The notes beneath the pieces were generated by a model. It had not been told where the DNA came from. It searched no databases and saw only the letters and a program-made list of their open reading frames with translations. A stretch of DNA of 64,000 bases from CANDYO01 sp964627795 (GTDB lineage Bacteria > Pseudomonadota > Alphaproteobacteria > Rickettsiales > CANDYO01): positions 1-64,000 of the forward strand of contig CAZVLF010000001.1 in the NCBI GenBank assembly GCA_964627795.1, read 5' to 3'. Of the stretch, positions 34,186 through 43,365 are shown piece after piece. The position numbers and the translations under genes were made by a program. Within the stretch, counting starts at the first letter, position 1, and each line of letters starts with the position of its first letter.

Positions 34186-35475
34186 TTAACCATTATTAAG
34201 TCTTTGAATTTCTGCTCCACAAGCAAATAATCTCTGTTCAACAGCTTCGTATCCTCGATCCAGATGGTAAACTCTATGAAGATATGTTTCTCCTTCAGCA
34301 GCCAAACCAGCAAGAATAAGAGATACTGAAGCTCTTAAGTCACTCGCCATAACAGATGCTCCTTTTAGTGCTTTTACTCCTTTAATAGTAGCACTATTTC
34401 CATGAATAGAAATATTTGCTCCCATTCTTAATAGCTCAGGAACATGCATAAACCTATTTTCCCACACATTCTCTGTAATCACTGATACACCATTTGCAAC
34501 GCTCATCATCATCATAAATTGTGCTTGCATATCTGTTGGAAAGCCTGGATAAGAGCTAGTGCTCATATCAACAGAAATTATATCGGTCCCTTTACGATAT
34601 ACTTTCACACCATTGCTAGTTGGCTCAATTGCAACTCCAGCCTGTTCAAATTTTTCAATAACATTAGCTAGCGCATTCATATCAGCATCAATTAACTCTA
34701 ACTCACCATCTGTTATAGCTGATGCCACAGCATAAGTCCCAGCTTCAATGCGATCAGCAATAATTCTATGATGCGCACCATGTAATTTATCAACCCCTTT
34801 TACTTTAAGAGTTGAGCTTCCAATACCTTCAATTTTAGCTCCCATTGATACTAAGCAATTAGCTAGATCTGTTATTTCAGGCTCGCATGCAGCATTTGAA
34901 ATTATAGATTCTCCGTGAGCCAAAGTTGCTGCCATTAATGCATTCTCTGTTGCGCCAACTGAAACTATATCAAAATGAATATGCCCGCCTTTTAATCCAT
35001 TTGGCACTGTGGCACATACATAGCCATCTTCAAGCACTATCTTAGCACCCAATTGTTCCATAGCAAAAAGGTGCAAGTTAACTGGCCTTACTCCAATTGC
35101 ACATCCACCTGGAAGCGAAACTTTAGCTTCTCCATATTTAGCCAATAAAGGCCCTAGCGTTAAAAAAGATGCTCTCATCTTTTTTACAATTTCATATGGT
35201 GCTGTATAATTTTTAACTCCTGAACTATTAAGAAGAATAGTTCTTCCTGCTTTATTTTCTGAAATACTAGAACCATCAATACTAAATTCAGTACCATGAT
35301 TCATTAAAAGCTGGCTCATAGTTACAATATCAGCTAAATTAGGTATATTTGCTAATACCATAGTATCATCAGTAAGCAAGGTAGCTGCCATTATTGGTAA
35401 AGCTGCATTTTTTGCGCCACATATTCTAATTTTTCCTTTTAAAGTCTTCCCACCAACAACCTTAATTACATCCAT
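34186..35475 (-). CDS. murA: UDP-GlcNAc 1-carboxyvinyltransferase (MurA)
   Basis: First committed step of peptidoglycan synthesis: adds enolpyruvate to UDP-GlcNAc. The 429 residues show the two EPT barrels. The catalytic loop reads GGCAIGVRPVNLHL, so the Cys that fosfomycin attacks is kept. The N-terminal KTLKGKIRICGAKNAALPIMAA and the C-terminal ASDLRASVSLILAGLAAEGE motifs are classic. Eight bases separate it from pgsA. Confidence 0.97.
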   Translation of the reverse strand: MDVIKVVGGKTLKGKIRICGAKNAALPIMAATLLTDDTMVLANIPNLADIVTMSQLLMNHGTEFSIDGSSISENKAGRTILLNSSGVKNYTAPYEIVKKMRASFLTLGPLLAKYGEAKVSLPGGCAIGVRPVNLHLFAMEQLGAKIVLEDGYVCATVPNGLKGGHIHFDIVSVGATENALMAATLAHGESIISNAACEPEITDLANCLVSMGAKIEGIGSSTLKVKGVDKLHGAHHRIIADRIEAGTYAVASAITDGELELIDADMNALANVIEKFEQAGVAIEPTSNGVKVYRKGTDIISVDMSTSSYPGFPTDMQAQFMMMMSVANGVSVITENVWENRFMHVPELLRMGANISIHGNSATIKGVKALKGASVMASDLRASVSLILAGLAAEGETYLHRVYHLDRGYEAVEQRLFACGAEIQRLNNG

Positions 35476-35483
35476 AATAATTC

Positions 35484-36026
35484 CTATTCAAAATGTTTTA
35501 ATCCAGATCTTAAGTATACATAACCAGTTATCAGCGTAAGGATGGCAGCTATCCATAAAGCTAAATTACCAAGCATATCAAGAATATGAATACCTGATTT
35601 GTTACTTCCTAACAAAAGCATTAGAATTGCAGTCATTTGGAAGCCTGTTTTAAATTTAGCTAGATTACTTACAGGAACGCTTACGTGGATTTCTGCAAGA
35701 AACTCTCTTAATCCTGAAACCAAAATTTCACGGCATATAATCGCTATAGCAGGAAGCAGATCTGCTTTTCTATAATATACCAGCAAAACAATAACCGATC
35801 CTACCAGTAACTTATCAGCTATTGGATCAAGAAACCTACCTAGCTTAGATTGAAGAGCAAAAGTTCTTGCTAAATATCCATCCAAAAAATCAGTAACACA
35901 TGCAATAAAAAATAAACTCGCACTTAAAACTTCTCCATAAGCTCCTTGTAAATAATAAAATATTAAAATCAAGGGTATAGAGATTATCCTTGAAATAGTC
36001 AATATATTGGGCAAACTATATAGCAT
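35484..36026 (-). CDS. pgsA: CDP-diacylglycerol--glycerol-3-phosphate 3-phosphatidyltransferase
   Basis: Integral membrane enzyme that makes phosphatidylglycerol phosphate. The CDP-alcohol phosphotransferase motif is complete in DFLDGYLARTF, then KLGRFLDPIADK (D-G-x2-A-R-x8-G-x3-D-x3-D). The 180 residues include about five hydrophobic helices, starting LPNILTISRI. First gene of the pgsA-murA-hslO-ddl-ftsQ-ftsA run. The promoter must lie in the roughly 170 bases before the ATG at 36026, which it shares with the divergent 851-residue gene. Confidence 0.95.
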   Translation of the reverse strand: MLYSLPNILTISRIISIPLILIFYYLQGAYGEVLSASLFFIACVTDFLDGYLARTFALQSKLGRFLDPIADKLLVGSVIVLLVYYRKADLLPAIAIICREILVSGLREFLAEIHVSVPVSNLAKFKTGFQMTAILMLLLGSNKSGIHILDMLGNLALWIAAILTLITGYVYLRSGLKHFE

Positions 36027-36196
36027 TATGTAGTACTTAAAAAATATTAAATTAAAGTAGTTAGAAGATACTTGGTAATCAATCTAAATTCAAGAAATGA
36101 TTAAAAAAATATTTAATTTTAGCAGCCATTTTTTCAACTATAACTTGCTCTTTTTATTTGTTATGCAATAATTAATAAAAAAGTTAAAGGTAAATT

Positions 36197-38752
36197 ATGA
36201 GCAAAAACTCTTTTAGGAACAAGCGCCCTTCTATGATTAGCACTGCAACTGACGCAGTTAAAGGTTATTTCTCCCCTAAATCCTCCCCAACTTCAATTGC
36301 GGATGAAGTAGCTTTTGAAGATAAAGAATTTATTGAACAAAAATACCAAGTGCAAGCAGACTATTTTCTTGAAGAAATAGTAAAATCAAATTATTCTAAA
36401 GATAGCCTCGAAAACCTCAGTAATTTTCTTGACCAAAAACCCCTTGTAAATGAAAAAACGAGAAATAAAATTCTTGGCTTTGCAGAAAAAAGATTTGAGG
36501 AGAACCCAGAATTAATTACCAAAATAGTTAAACTTATTGCAGAACAAAACCCTAATGATAAATCTTTATTACAGCAAGTTTCAAATCAATTAATCCATTT
36601 AAGTAATGAAAGATCTTCTACATTAAGCCATCTAGTCATTTTAGATGATCTTATAAAAGAACTTCCTACTAAACCTCAAGAAGGATATAAATACGGAAAT
36701 TTTTCTGAGCAAGAAATAGAAGCTATCACCGTTTTAAGCTCAATAACTTATGACAAAGAAAAGCTCTTATCTGATTTATCTAAACTTAAAGAAAGCGGTA
36801 ATCCAGATTTTGCTACGTTTAAAAAACTACATGAATTAGCTAAAATTCTTGAAAAAACTTCTTTACAGCCTAAAATTCGCGCTCAATTAAATGCTCTTAC
36901 AATAAAATTCACTCCTGAAACTCTCCAAGAAGTTGAAAAAGCAACTGCCGAATATCCTGAAAATGCTAAAACACTTCAGGAATTAGCCGAATTAGCTAGC
37001 AAAAGCCAAGTTTATCAAGAATATATTGGAGCTAGCACTAATGATCAAGTTACTAATAGACATTTAATGAATGTAGCTAATGAGATATTACGCTCAAGCC
37101 TAACTCCCGCTCCTAATTATGATAGAGGAACACTCTTAAGATATAATGAATTTTTAAGCTATAGCCCTAAATTAGGTATACTTGGAACGGATGAAGAAGA
37201 GCAACCAAGCGAAAAATCAGCTACCTCTGGCTTCAAGGAGAAATATTTAGGCACTCAAGCATTGGAAATAGCCATCGAGAATGCCACAACCTGTCCTGAA
37301 TTGATTAACACCGTACTTGAACAACATAAAATTCAAATTTTGGAAAAAGCTCAGAGTGGCGAAATAGGTGGCGAACAAGCAAATGAAAAAATATCTCAAC
37401 TTTGTAATTATGTATTGGCATCTTCAATACATACTGAAAATATGGAACAAAGAGAAATTTTATTTAATGCAACAAAAGACATCCTATATACTGCTATTGA
37501 GAGGACAGATAAAAAAGATTTGCTTGAAATGATTGAGGACGCATCAACAAAACAGCACACCGCACTTCTTGACTTGCTTGCTCAAAAATTTTCTAAAGAC
37601 TTTCAAACATTTGAAGCACAAGAAGGACTTTTAAGCTTGAAAAATGTTGAGCTTTTATATGAGGCCGGTAAGCATGATACTATAAAAATTTTTATGCATT
37701 CGAAAGATGCACTTCAATCATGCTTAAACGAGGCATCCACTAAACATAGCTCAGGAGAGAGTGTATCTCCTAAATTAGTTAAGCTTCTTTTTGAAGAAAG
37801 CTTTGATGGAAAAGATATAAGATTCACCAATAATAACATTGATCTTTTAATTCATTCTGCCGCAAGCTTAAATGATGAAAAAATGATTTTAAATATTTTA
37901 GAATCCACTTCTAAAAACAATAATAAAGAGGCATTTAATCTTGCTATTGATAAAATGCTAGACAATCATCCAACTTTAACTCAAAAGCTTAAAATTGCTT
38001 TAAGCACCCCTGATGAACCAGCAATATCTTCAGTAACAGCCTCATTGCTGATGGAAAATAAAAAATTTATTGACAGCTTGGATTCAACAAAAGATAAAGG
38101 AACTATAGAAACTATAGCTAGGTTTTATAGCCCTGCTAGCCAATCTGAACAGATATTAGCAAAATTACTTGATTCAACTTATACGAAAAAAAGTAGATCT
38201 GAAGATTTATACAATTCTCTTTCACTTAAATTTATTAATACCCCTCTTTTAGAAACACTACGTATACCAAGTGTAAAAGAAGCACTTAAAGCTTATGCAG
38301 AAACTCGCAATTATCATGAACAAAAACCAATATTAACATCTTTAAAAGCATTAATTTCTGGCAAATGGCCGAGTACATATAAAAATGAACAAATTGAAGC
38401 CTCTATTGGGAAAATTTCTAGCAATATTAGGAGCTTAAATGTAGCTTTAGAACCTGCCACACTTACTAAAAAATCACCAGAAACTGAAATAATTCAATCT
38501 TCCCCAATGGAGCAAACTAGAATCACAATAGCGGAGGTAGAAAAAATTAATGCAGAAAAAAGAAGTAAAATAAATAAAGAAAATCTAGAAACTCAGAAGG
38601 CATCAAGACAAGGAACAGTAATAGAACATTTTAAAGGAAAGAAAAAAAGAAGAACCAATTCAGCTAGTGAACTTATACTTGAGGCTAGTGAATCTAAGCA
38701 AGAACCAACGATAAGATCTACAAAAAACAAAGGAAGGCGCAAATCTATCTAA
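36197..38752 (+). CDS. Large helical protein with basic tail, candidate effector
   Basis: I do not recognise a family. The 851 residues have no signal peptide or membrane segment and are almost entirely charged and helix-forming. A Ser- and Lys-rich N-terminus (about 1-35) precedes a long alpha-helical region of loosely repeating 30-40-residue units, resembling alpha-solenoid proteins without any clear ankyrin, TPR or HEAT consensus. A coiled-coil-like stretch (EVEKINAEKRSKINKEN) leads to a basic C-terminus with KGKKKRR at 813-819 and KNKGRRKSI as the last residues. The gene has its own promoter region and ends four bases into the convergent gmk. Size, composition and tail fit a type IV effector, which is inference only. 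Confidence 0.7.
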   Translation: MSKNSFRNKRPSMISTATDAVKGYFSPKSSPTSIADEVAFEDKEFIEQKYQVQADYFLEEIVKSNYSKDSLENLSNFLDQKPLVNEKTRNKILGFAEKRFEENPELITKIVKLIAEQNPNDKSLLQQVSNQLIHLSNERSSTLSHLVILDDLIKELPTKPQEGYKYGNFSEQEIEAITVLSSITYDKEKLLSDLSKLKESGNPDFATFKKLHELAKILEKTSLQPKIRAQLNALTIKFTPETLQEVEKATAEYPENAKTLQELAELASKSQVYQEYIGASTNDQVTNRHLMNVANEILRSSLTPAPNYDRGTLLRYNEFLSYSPKLGILGTDEEEQPSEKSATSGFKEKYLGTQALEIAIENATTCPELINTVLEQHKIQILEKAQSGEIGGEQANEKISQLCNYVLASSIHTENMEQREILFNATKDILYTAIERTDKKDLLEMIEDASTKQHTALLDLLAQKFSKDFQTFEAQEGLLSLKNVELLYEAGKHDTIKIFMHSKDALQSCLNEASTKHSSGESVSPKLVKLLFEESFDGKDIRFTNNNIDLLIHSAASLNDEKMILNILESTSKNNNKEAFNLAIDKMLDNHPTLTQKLKIALSTPDEPAISSVTASLLMENKKFIDSLDSTKDKGTIETIARFYSPASQSEQILAKLLDSTYTKKSRSEDLYNSLSLKFINTPLLETLRIPSVKEALKAYAETRNYHEQKPILTSLKALISGKWPSTYKNEQIEASIGKISSNIRSLNVALEPATLTKKSPETEIIQSSPMEQTRITIAEVEKINAEKRSKINKENLETQKASRQGTVIEHFKGKKKRRTNSASELILEASESKQEPTIRSTKNKGRRKSI

Positions 38753-39357
38753 ATAAGATTTTCTTCCACAAATTGCTCAAAGTCATGGTGCCTTATTCTT
38801 TCAGCTTTGATTATAAAGTGGATTCGTTCAAGTGTTTTATCTAAGTCCTTATTCACTAGAACATAATCATACTCATTATAATGAGAAATTTCCGCTTTGG
38901 CTTGATTCATTCGTAAGTTAATCACCTCTTCTGAATCTTGCCCTCTATTGCGCAGCCTTCTTTCCAATTCTTCTAGCGAGGGAGGCAAGATGAAAACAGT
39001 AACCGCTAAATTTCCTAATTTTTCTTTTAAAGCATGTGCACCTTGCCAATCTACATCAAACAACACATCATAACCTTGTTTAATTTTATCAAGCACATAT
39101 TCTTTAGGTGACCCGTAATAATTACCAAATACATTAGCATCTTCAAGTAATTTTCCTTCATCTTTCAATCGAAAAAAATCTTCCTTTGATATAAAATAAT
39201 AATCTTTGCCCTCAACTTCCCCTTCTCTCTTTAGTCTTGTGGTCACAGAAACAGAAGTTATAAACCCTTTATCAGTTTTTAAAATATTATTAACTATGGA
39301 AGTTTTGCCTGCCCCTGATGGAGACGATATAATTAAAATAAAATTTTGTTGTTTCAT
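38749..39357 (-). CDS. gmk: Guanylate kinase
   Basis: Converts GMP to GDP with ATP. The P-loop ISSPSGAGKTSIVNNIL, the GMP-binding segment SVTTRLKREGEVEGKDYYF and the VFILPPSLEELERRL lid region identify it. 202 residues, normal. Its end overlaps the end of the convergent 851-residue gene by four bases, so there is no room for a terminator between them. Confidence 0.97.
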   Translation of the reverse strand: MKQQNFILIISSPSGAGKTSIVNNILKTDKGFITSVSVTTRLKREGEVEGKDYYFISKEDFFRLKDEGKLLEDANVFGNYYGSPKEYVLDKIKQGYDVLFDVDWQGAHALKEKLGNLAVTVFILPPSLEELERRLRNRGQDSEEVINLRMNQAKAEISHYNEYDYVLVNKDLDKTLERIHFIIKAERIRHHDFEQFVEENLI

Positions 39358-39406
39358 AATTTGAGCTTTTATTTTATAAAATAAGAAACAATAAGGAGAC
39401 CACGCT

Positions 39407-40231
39407 GTGCCTGAATTACCCGAAGTTGAAACAATTAGACAATCACTGTTAAATAGAATATTAAATCATAAAATAATTAAAGTAAATAGAATTACAAATT
39501 TAAAATTAAAACAGCATATTCCTATTAATATTGAGCTTATAGAAAGAGCTATAATTTTAAGCGTTGAAAGAAGATCTAAATATTTGATTATCAAGCTAGA
39601 TAATAAGGTAAATTTAATTATTCACCTTGGTATGTCAGGAAAATTATTAATCAAAGACCATGATTATTTTCCTCAAAAACATGATCACTTTTCTATAAAG
39701 TTAGATAATAATTTAAACCTAATTTATAATGATCCTAGAAGATTTGGCCTAATTGATATCTGCGATGAAGCGCAAATGAATGAATATAGCCTTTTTAAAA
39801 ACTTAGGGGTTGAACCTTTTTCTTCTAACTTTACTACTGACTATCTAATCAATAAATTCAAAAATAAAAAACAACCGATAAAATTAACCATCATGGATAA
39901 TAATATACTTGTTGGAGTGGGAAATATTTATGCATCAGAAAGTTTATTCCTTAGCAAAATACCTCCTTTAAAACCTGCAAATCAACTTTTACATCACGAG
40001 GTTGATCTTTTACGAAAAAACATAATTACTGTACTTAATAATGCAATAATGCATGGTGGATCAAGCCTTAAGGATTACTCCAATATCAATGGAGAAAAAG
40101 GATATTTCCAGAATAATTTTTATGTATATGGCAGGATAGGTCAAAATTGTAAAATTTGCTGCTCTGAAATAAAGAAATTAGTACTTGGCGGAAGATCAAC
40201 GTTTTACTGCCACAATTGTCAAAATAATTAA
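39407..40231 (+). CDS. mutM: Formamidopyrimidine-DNA glycosylase
   Basis: Base-excision repair glycosylase/AP lyase for 8-oxoguanine. The start is GTG, giving MPELPEVET in which Pro2 and Glu3 are the catalytic pair. An AAGGAG site lies eight bases before. The H2TH region (NILVGVGNIYASES) and the C-terminal zinc finger CKIC ... CHNC are intact. 274 residues. It is divergent from gmk with 49 bases between them. Confidence 0.97.
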   Translation: MPELPEVETIRQSLLNRILNHKIIKVNRITNLKLKQHIPINIELIERAIILSVERRSKYLIIKLDNKVNLIIHLGMSGKLLIKDHDYFPQKHDHFSIKLDNNLNLIYNDPRRFGLIDICDEAQMNEYSLFKNLGVEPFSSNFTTDYLINKFKNKKQPIKLTIMDNNILVGVGNIYASESLFLSKIPPLKPANQLLHHEVDLLRKNIITVLNNAIMHGGSSLKDYSNINGEKGYFQNNFYVYGRIGQNCKICCSEIKKLVLGGRSTFYCHNCQNN

Positions 40232-40548
40232 AAATTAATGCTAAATTTTATTATTCAAATAAATTGTTAGTTTTTTAAGCACTTCAAATAGCCTTATATT
40301 TTTTTAAATACTTAAATATGCTGCCATCCTTTGAAATATCAAACAAAATATCAACAATGTTTATGGTTTTTCAGGATTTTTGTGCGATTTCTTAATAATG
40401 ACAAGTAACTTATATATTTTACATAGATATAGAAATTTCATTATCCTGTAGAAATTTTCAACAAATTAAAATCTTAACTATAAAAGTTAAAATTTTCTAA
40501 AGTTATGGGAGATTTTGAAAGAAGAAATAATTTTACATTTTATCCAAT
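40232..40548. other. Intergenic region after mutM
   Basis: About 315 AT-rich bases without a recognisable gene. A loose inverted repeat around 40470-40500 (AAAAT-TTAACT and AGTTAA-ATTTT with one mismatch) might act as a mutM terminator. I see nothing else. Confidence 0.4.
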
Positions 40549-40578
40549 AAAAAAAGGCGAGCTAAATAAAGCTCGCCT
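40549..40578 (-). terminator. Strong intrinsic terminator after the small peptide gene
   Basis: On the minus strand AGGCGAGCT (40578-40570), a six-base loop and AGCTCGCCT (40563-40555) are followed by a run of seven T. The stem is GC-rich in an otherwise AT-rich region, which marks it as a real terminator. Confidence 0.9.
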
Positions 40579-40606
40579 CTCTTTTTAGAAAGCTTAAGCT
40601 AACTAA

Positions 40607-40735
40607 TTAGTTAGCAGCTTGACCTGATGTTGTTGCAGGCATTTCTTTGTTTTCACCTGAAGTTGTTTTCATATCAGAAGCGAAGCTTACTGCTGAAACA
40701 GCTAAAACAGCTAAAACTGAAAGTAATTTTTTCAT
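40607..40735 (-). CDS. Small secreted peptide, 42 residues
   Basis: A short gene of 42 codons encodes MKKLLSVLAVLAVSAVSFAS as a textbook signal peptide, then a hydrophilic tail of about 22 residues with two TTSG repeats (KTTSGE, ATTSGQ). A GGAGA site lies before the ATG. A GC-rich terminator follows 30 bases after the stop, and the nagZ terminator isolates it on the other side, so it is an independent transcription unit. The stop codon lies inside a perfect 18-base palindrome, GCTAACTAATTAGTTAGC (40598-40615). I know of no family. It is predicted periplasmic or secreted. Confidence 0.8.
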   Translation of the reverse strand: MKKLLSVLAVLAVSAVSFASDMKTTSGENKEMPATTSGQAAN

Positions 40736-40825
40736 TTAAGTTCTCCAAAAAATTATTAATTAATAAAATCGCCCTAAGCTTTAAACCAAGTGCGTTTAAA
40801 TTAAATAAAGGGGCTACTCAACAAC

Positions 40826-40843
40826 AAAAAGTTGCCGAGCAAC
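40826..40843 (-). terminator. nagZ terminator
   Basis: On the minus strand GTTGC-TCG-GCAAC (40843-40831) followed by five T, about 125 bases past the nagZ stop. The stem is short but GC-containing. Confidence 0.55.
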
Positions 40844-40967
40844 CACTCACATGTATTAGTGTAATATTTTTTTAATAAAATCAAATAAAATTTTTTTCTT
40901 TAAATAAAAAAACATCAATTATTTGAAGCTAGCAAGAGAAAAAACCTATTTTTGTTGCAATCAAGTA

Positions 40968-41822
40968 TCAGATTGTTGCTAAAACTTTTCTCATTTCGTC
41001 TATTTTTCCACTACAGTGAAGAACTAAGTCACATCCTGCATTAAGAACATTTAAAGCTAAATCGCCCAAATCTCCCTTTAGTGCTTTCATATTTATATCA
41101 TCGCTTATCAATAATTCTTTAAATCCTATTTTGTTTCTAATATATTCAATTGAATTCTTGGATATTGACACCGGTAAATTAGGATCTAAAGCTTTATATA
41201 TAATATGTGCTGTCATGGCCATTGGCATCGTGTTAAGTCTTCTAAATACTTCAAAATCTGATTTTTCTAATTCATTTAATTCAGTAGCTATAACCGGCAA
41301 CTCAAGATGACTATCGACTAAAGCTCTGCCGTGACCAGGTATGTGTTTTATCACTGGAGTTATACCACTATCGATTAATCCTTTTGCAGCAGCTTTAGCC
41401 AAATTCACTACTTGATCAACAGATTCACCAAAACTTCTGTCACCAATAATATTATTAGCATAATCATAATATAAATCAGCAACTGGTGCACAATTAATAT
41501 CAATTCCTAATGATTTGATATAATTACCCATAATAAAATAACTATCATAAGCTTGAGCTTCTGTTAAAAGATTATTTGCTGGTGGAAACTCTCTAAACTC
41601 AGGCTCTTTAAGACGAGCCACTCTTCCTCCCTCTTGATCTATAAAAATTTTTATATTTGGCATTAAATCTTTAATAGAAGCAGTTAGTTTTCTTAACTGC
41701 TCTACATTAGCACAGTTTCTCTTAAATAAAATAATCCCGTATGGATTATATATTTTAAAAAGTTCAACCTCTTCTTGCGTTAGCTCTGTTGACGCTATCC
41801 CTAATACTGCTTTTTTAAACAT
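40968..41822 (-). CDS. nagZ: Beta-N-acetylhexosaminidase (glycoside hydrolase 3)
   Basis: Cytoplasmic peptidoglycan-recycling enzyme that removes GlcNAc from muropeptides. The signature KHIPGHGRALVDSHLELP, with its His/Asp pair, is intact. IDQEGGRVARLKEPEFREFP and LISDDINMKAL (nucleophile Asp) complete the set. At 284 residues it is shorter than many NagZ (about 340), as in other reduced genomes. Together with two LD-carboxypeptidases it implies muropeptide recycling. Confidence 0.93.
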   Translation of the reverse strand: MFKKAVLGIASTELTQEEVELFKIYNPYGIILFKRNCANVEQLRKLTASIKDLMPNIKIFIDQEGGRVARLKEPEFREFPPANNLLTEAQAYDSYFIMGNYIKSLGIDINCAPVADLYYDYANNIIGDRSFGESVDQVVNLAKAAAKGLIDSGITPVIKHIPGHGRALVDSHLELPVIATELNELEKSDFEVFRRLNTMPMAMTAHIIYKALDPNLPVSISKNSIEYIRNKIGFKELLISDDINMKALKGDLGDLALNVLNAGCDLVLHCSGKIDEMRKVLATI

Positions 41823-41909
41823 TTGTAATCTCCAATTTTTTTACAGTATATCTTATGTTGCACCTTAGTCACTTATTTTTTTTAAAGATGAAGTATTAAC
41901 TTAGGCTTA

Positions 41910-41938
41910 TTGCAATCTATAGTTGTTTGAATTATAAT
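41910..41938 (+). promoter_or_regulatory. fumC operon promoter
   Basis: TTGCAA (41910-41915) and a perfect TATAAT (41933-41938) with a 17-base spacer, 28 bases before the fumC ATG. A transcript from here would continue through virB8, virB9 and the EptA-like gene, whose gaps are at most nine bases. Confidence 0.65.
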
Positions 41939-41966
41939 ATTTTTAATTTTTATAAAGAGAAGTGTA

Positions 41967-43358
41967 ATGAAAACAAGGTTAGAGTCTGACTCGTTTGGTG
42001 CAATAGACGTAGAAAACAGTAAATATTGGGGTGCTCAAACTCAACGTTCTTTCGAAAATTTTAAAATTGGCGAAGAAAAAATGCCTAAGCCTCTCATTAA
42101 AGCTTTGGCTATTTTAAAAAAAGCAGCAGCTATTACTAACAAAGAGATGCATTGTTTAGATGGTAAAATTGCTGAAGCTATAATTAAAGCCGCAGATGAA
42201 ATAATTTCTGGAAATCTTGATGACAATTTTCCCTTAGTTGTTTGGCAAACAGGCTCAGGCACCCAAACAAATATGAATATAAATGAAGTAATTTCTAATC
42301 GAGCAATAGAGATTTTAGGAGGACAGATTGGCAGCAAATCTCCAGTGCATCCTAATGACCATGTTAACTATGGTCAATCATCAAATGATACATTCCCCAC
42401 AGCCATGCATATTGCAACTGTTATTGAGCTTAACCAAAAACTGCTCCCTAATCTTAAATCTTTAAGAGACACATTAAACAAGAAAGCAAAATTATTTGAC
42501 AAGATAATTAAAATTGGTAGAACTCATTTACAAGATGCAACCCCTCTAACTCTTGGGCAAGAATTTTCTGCATTTGTTACCCAAATAGATTTAGGAATTA
42601 GCAGAATAAAAAATTGCCTAAAGCATTTATATTATATAGCCCAGGGAGGAACTGCTGTAGGAACTGGATTAAATAGCAAAAAAAATTTTGATATAAATTT
42701 TGCTAAAAACCTAAGTAAACTTACTAATCTTCCTTTTAAAACTGCTACAAATAAATTTGAAGCACTAGCTTCTAATGACACCATGGTTGAAATTTCTGGA
42801 GCTTTAAATGTTGTCGCTGTAAGTTTAATGAAAATCACTAATGATATACGACTTCTTGGATCTGGACCTAGAAGCGGACTTGGTGAACTTATTCTCCCTG
42901 AAAACGAGCCAGGTTCATCAATAATGCCAGGCAAAGTAAACCCTACACAATGCGAATCTCTTTCAATGGTGTGCGCTCAGGTTATGGGCAACCATGTTGC
43001 AGTAACTATTGGCGGTTCAAATGGACATCTTCAACTAAATGTTTTTAAACCTTTAATTATCTATAATGTGTTGCAATCTATTCAATTATTATCAGATGGA
43101 TGCCTAAGCTTTGCAAATCATTGTGTCATAGGGATTCAAGCAAACAAAAACAAGATAAAAAAAGCGCTTAGTGATTCATTAATGCTTGTAACCGCACTTA
43201 ATACTCATATTGGCTATGATAATGCAGCCAAAATTGCTAAAAAAGCTCACAAGGAAGAAACAACCTTAGAGCAAGCTGCACTTAGCTTAAAGCTAGTAAC
43301 TAAAGAACAATTTAAAAAATGGGTAGATCCAGCTAAAATGATTAGAGCTTCGGAGTGA
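41967..43358 (+). CDS. fumC: Class II fumarate hydratase
   Basis: TCA-cycle enzyme converting fumarate to malate. The 463 residues have GSGTQTNMNINEVI, NDTFPTAMHI, RTHLQDATPLTLGQE and the class signature GSSIMPGKVNPTQCE, all as in FumC. Only seven bases separate it from virB8, so the housekeeping enzyme and secretion genes are likely on one transcript. Confidence 0.97.
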   Translation: MKTRLESDSFGAIDVENSKYWGAQTQRSFENFKIGEEKMPKPLIKALAILKKAAAITNKEMHCLDGKIAEAIIKAADEIISGNLDDNFPLVVWQTGSGTQTNMNINEVISNRAIEILGGQIGSKSPVHPNDHVNYGQSSNDTFPTAMHIATVIELNQKLLPNLKSLRDTLNKKAKLFDKIIKIGRTHLQDATPLTLGQEFSAFVTQIDLGISRIKNCLKHLYYIAQGGTAVGTGLNSKKNFDINFAKNLSKLTNLPFKTATNKFEALASNDTMVEISGALNVVAVSLMKITNDIRLLGSGPRSGLGELILPENEPGSSIMPGKVNPTQCESLSMVCAQVMGNHVAVTIGGSNGHLQLNVFKPLIIYNVLQSIQLLSDGCLSFANHCVIGIQANKNKIKKALSDSLMLVTALNTHIGYDNAAKIAKKAHKEETTLEQAALSLKLVTKEQFKKWVDPAKMIRASE

Positions 43359-43365
43359 CATCAGT

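Noticed and set aside
40627..40875. An 82-codon plus-strand open frame rich in Leu and Lys
   Set aside because: It is antisense to the 42-residue secreted peptide gene, has no ribosome binding site, and its composition reflects the complementary signal-peptide codons.
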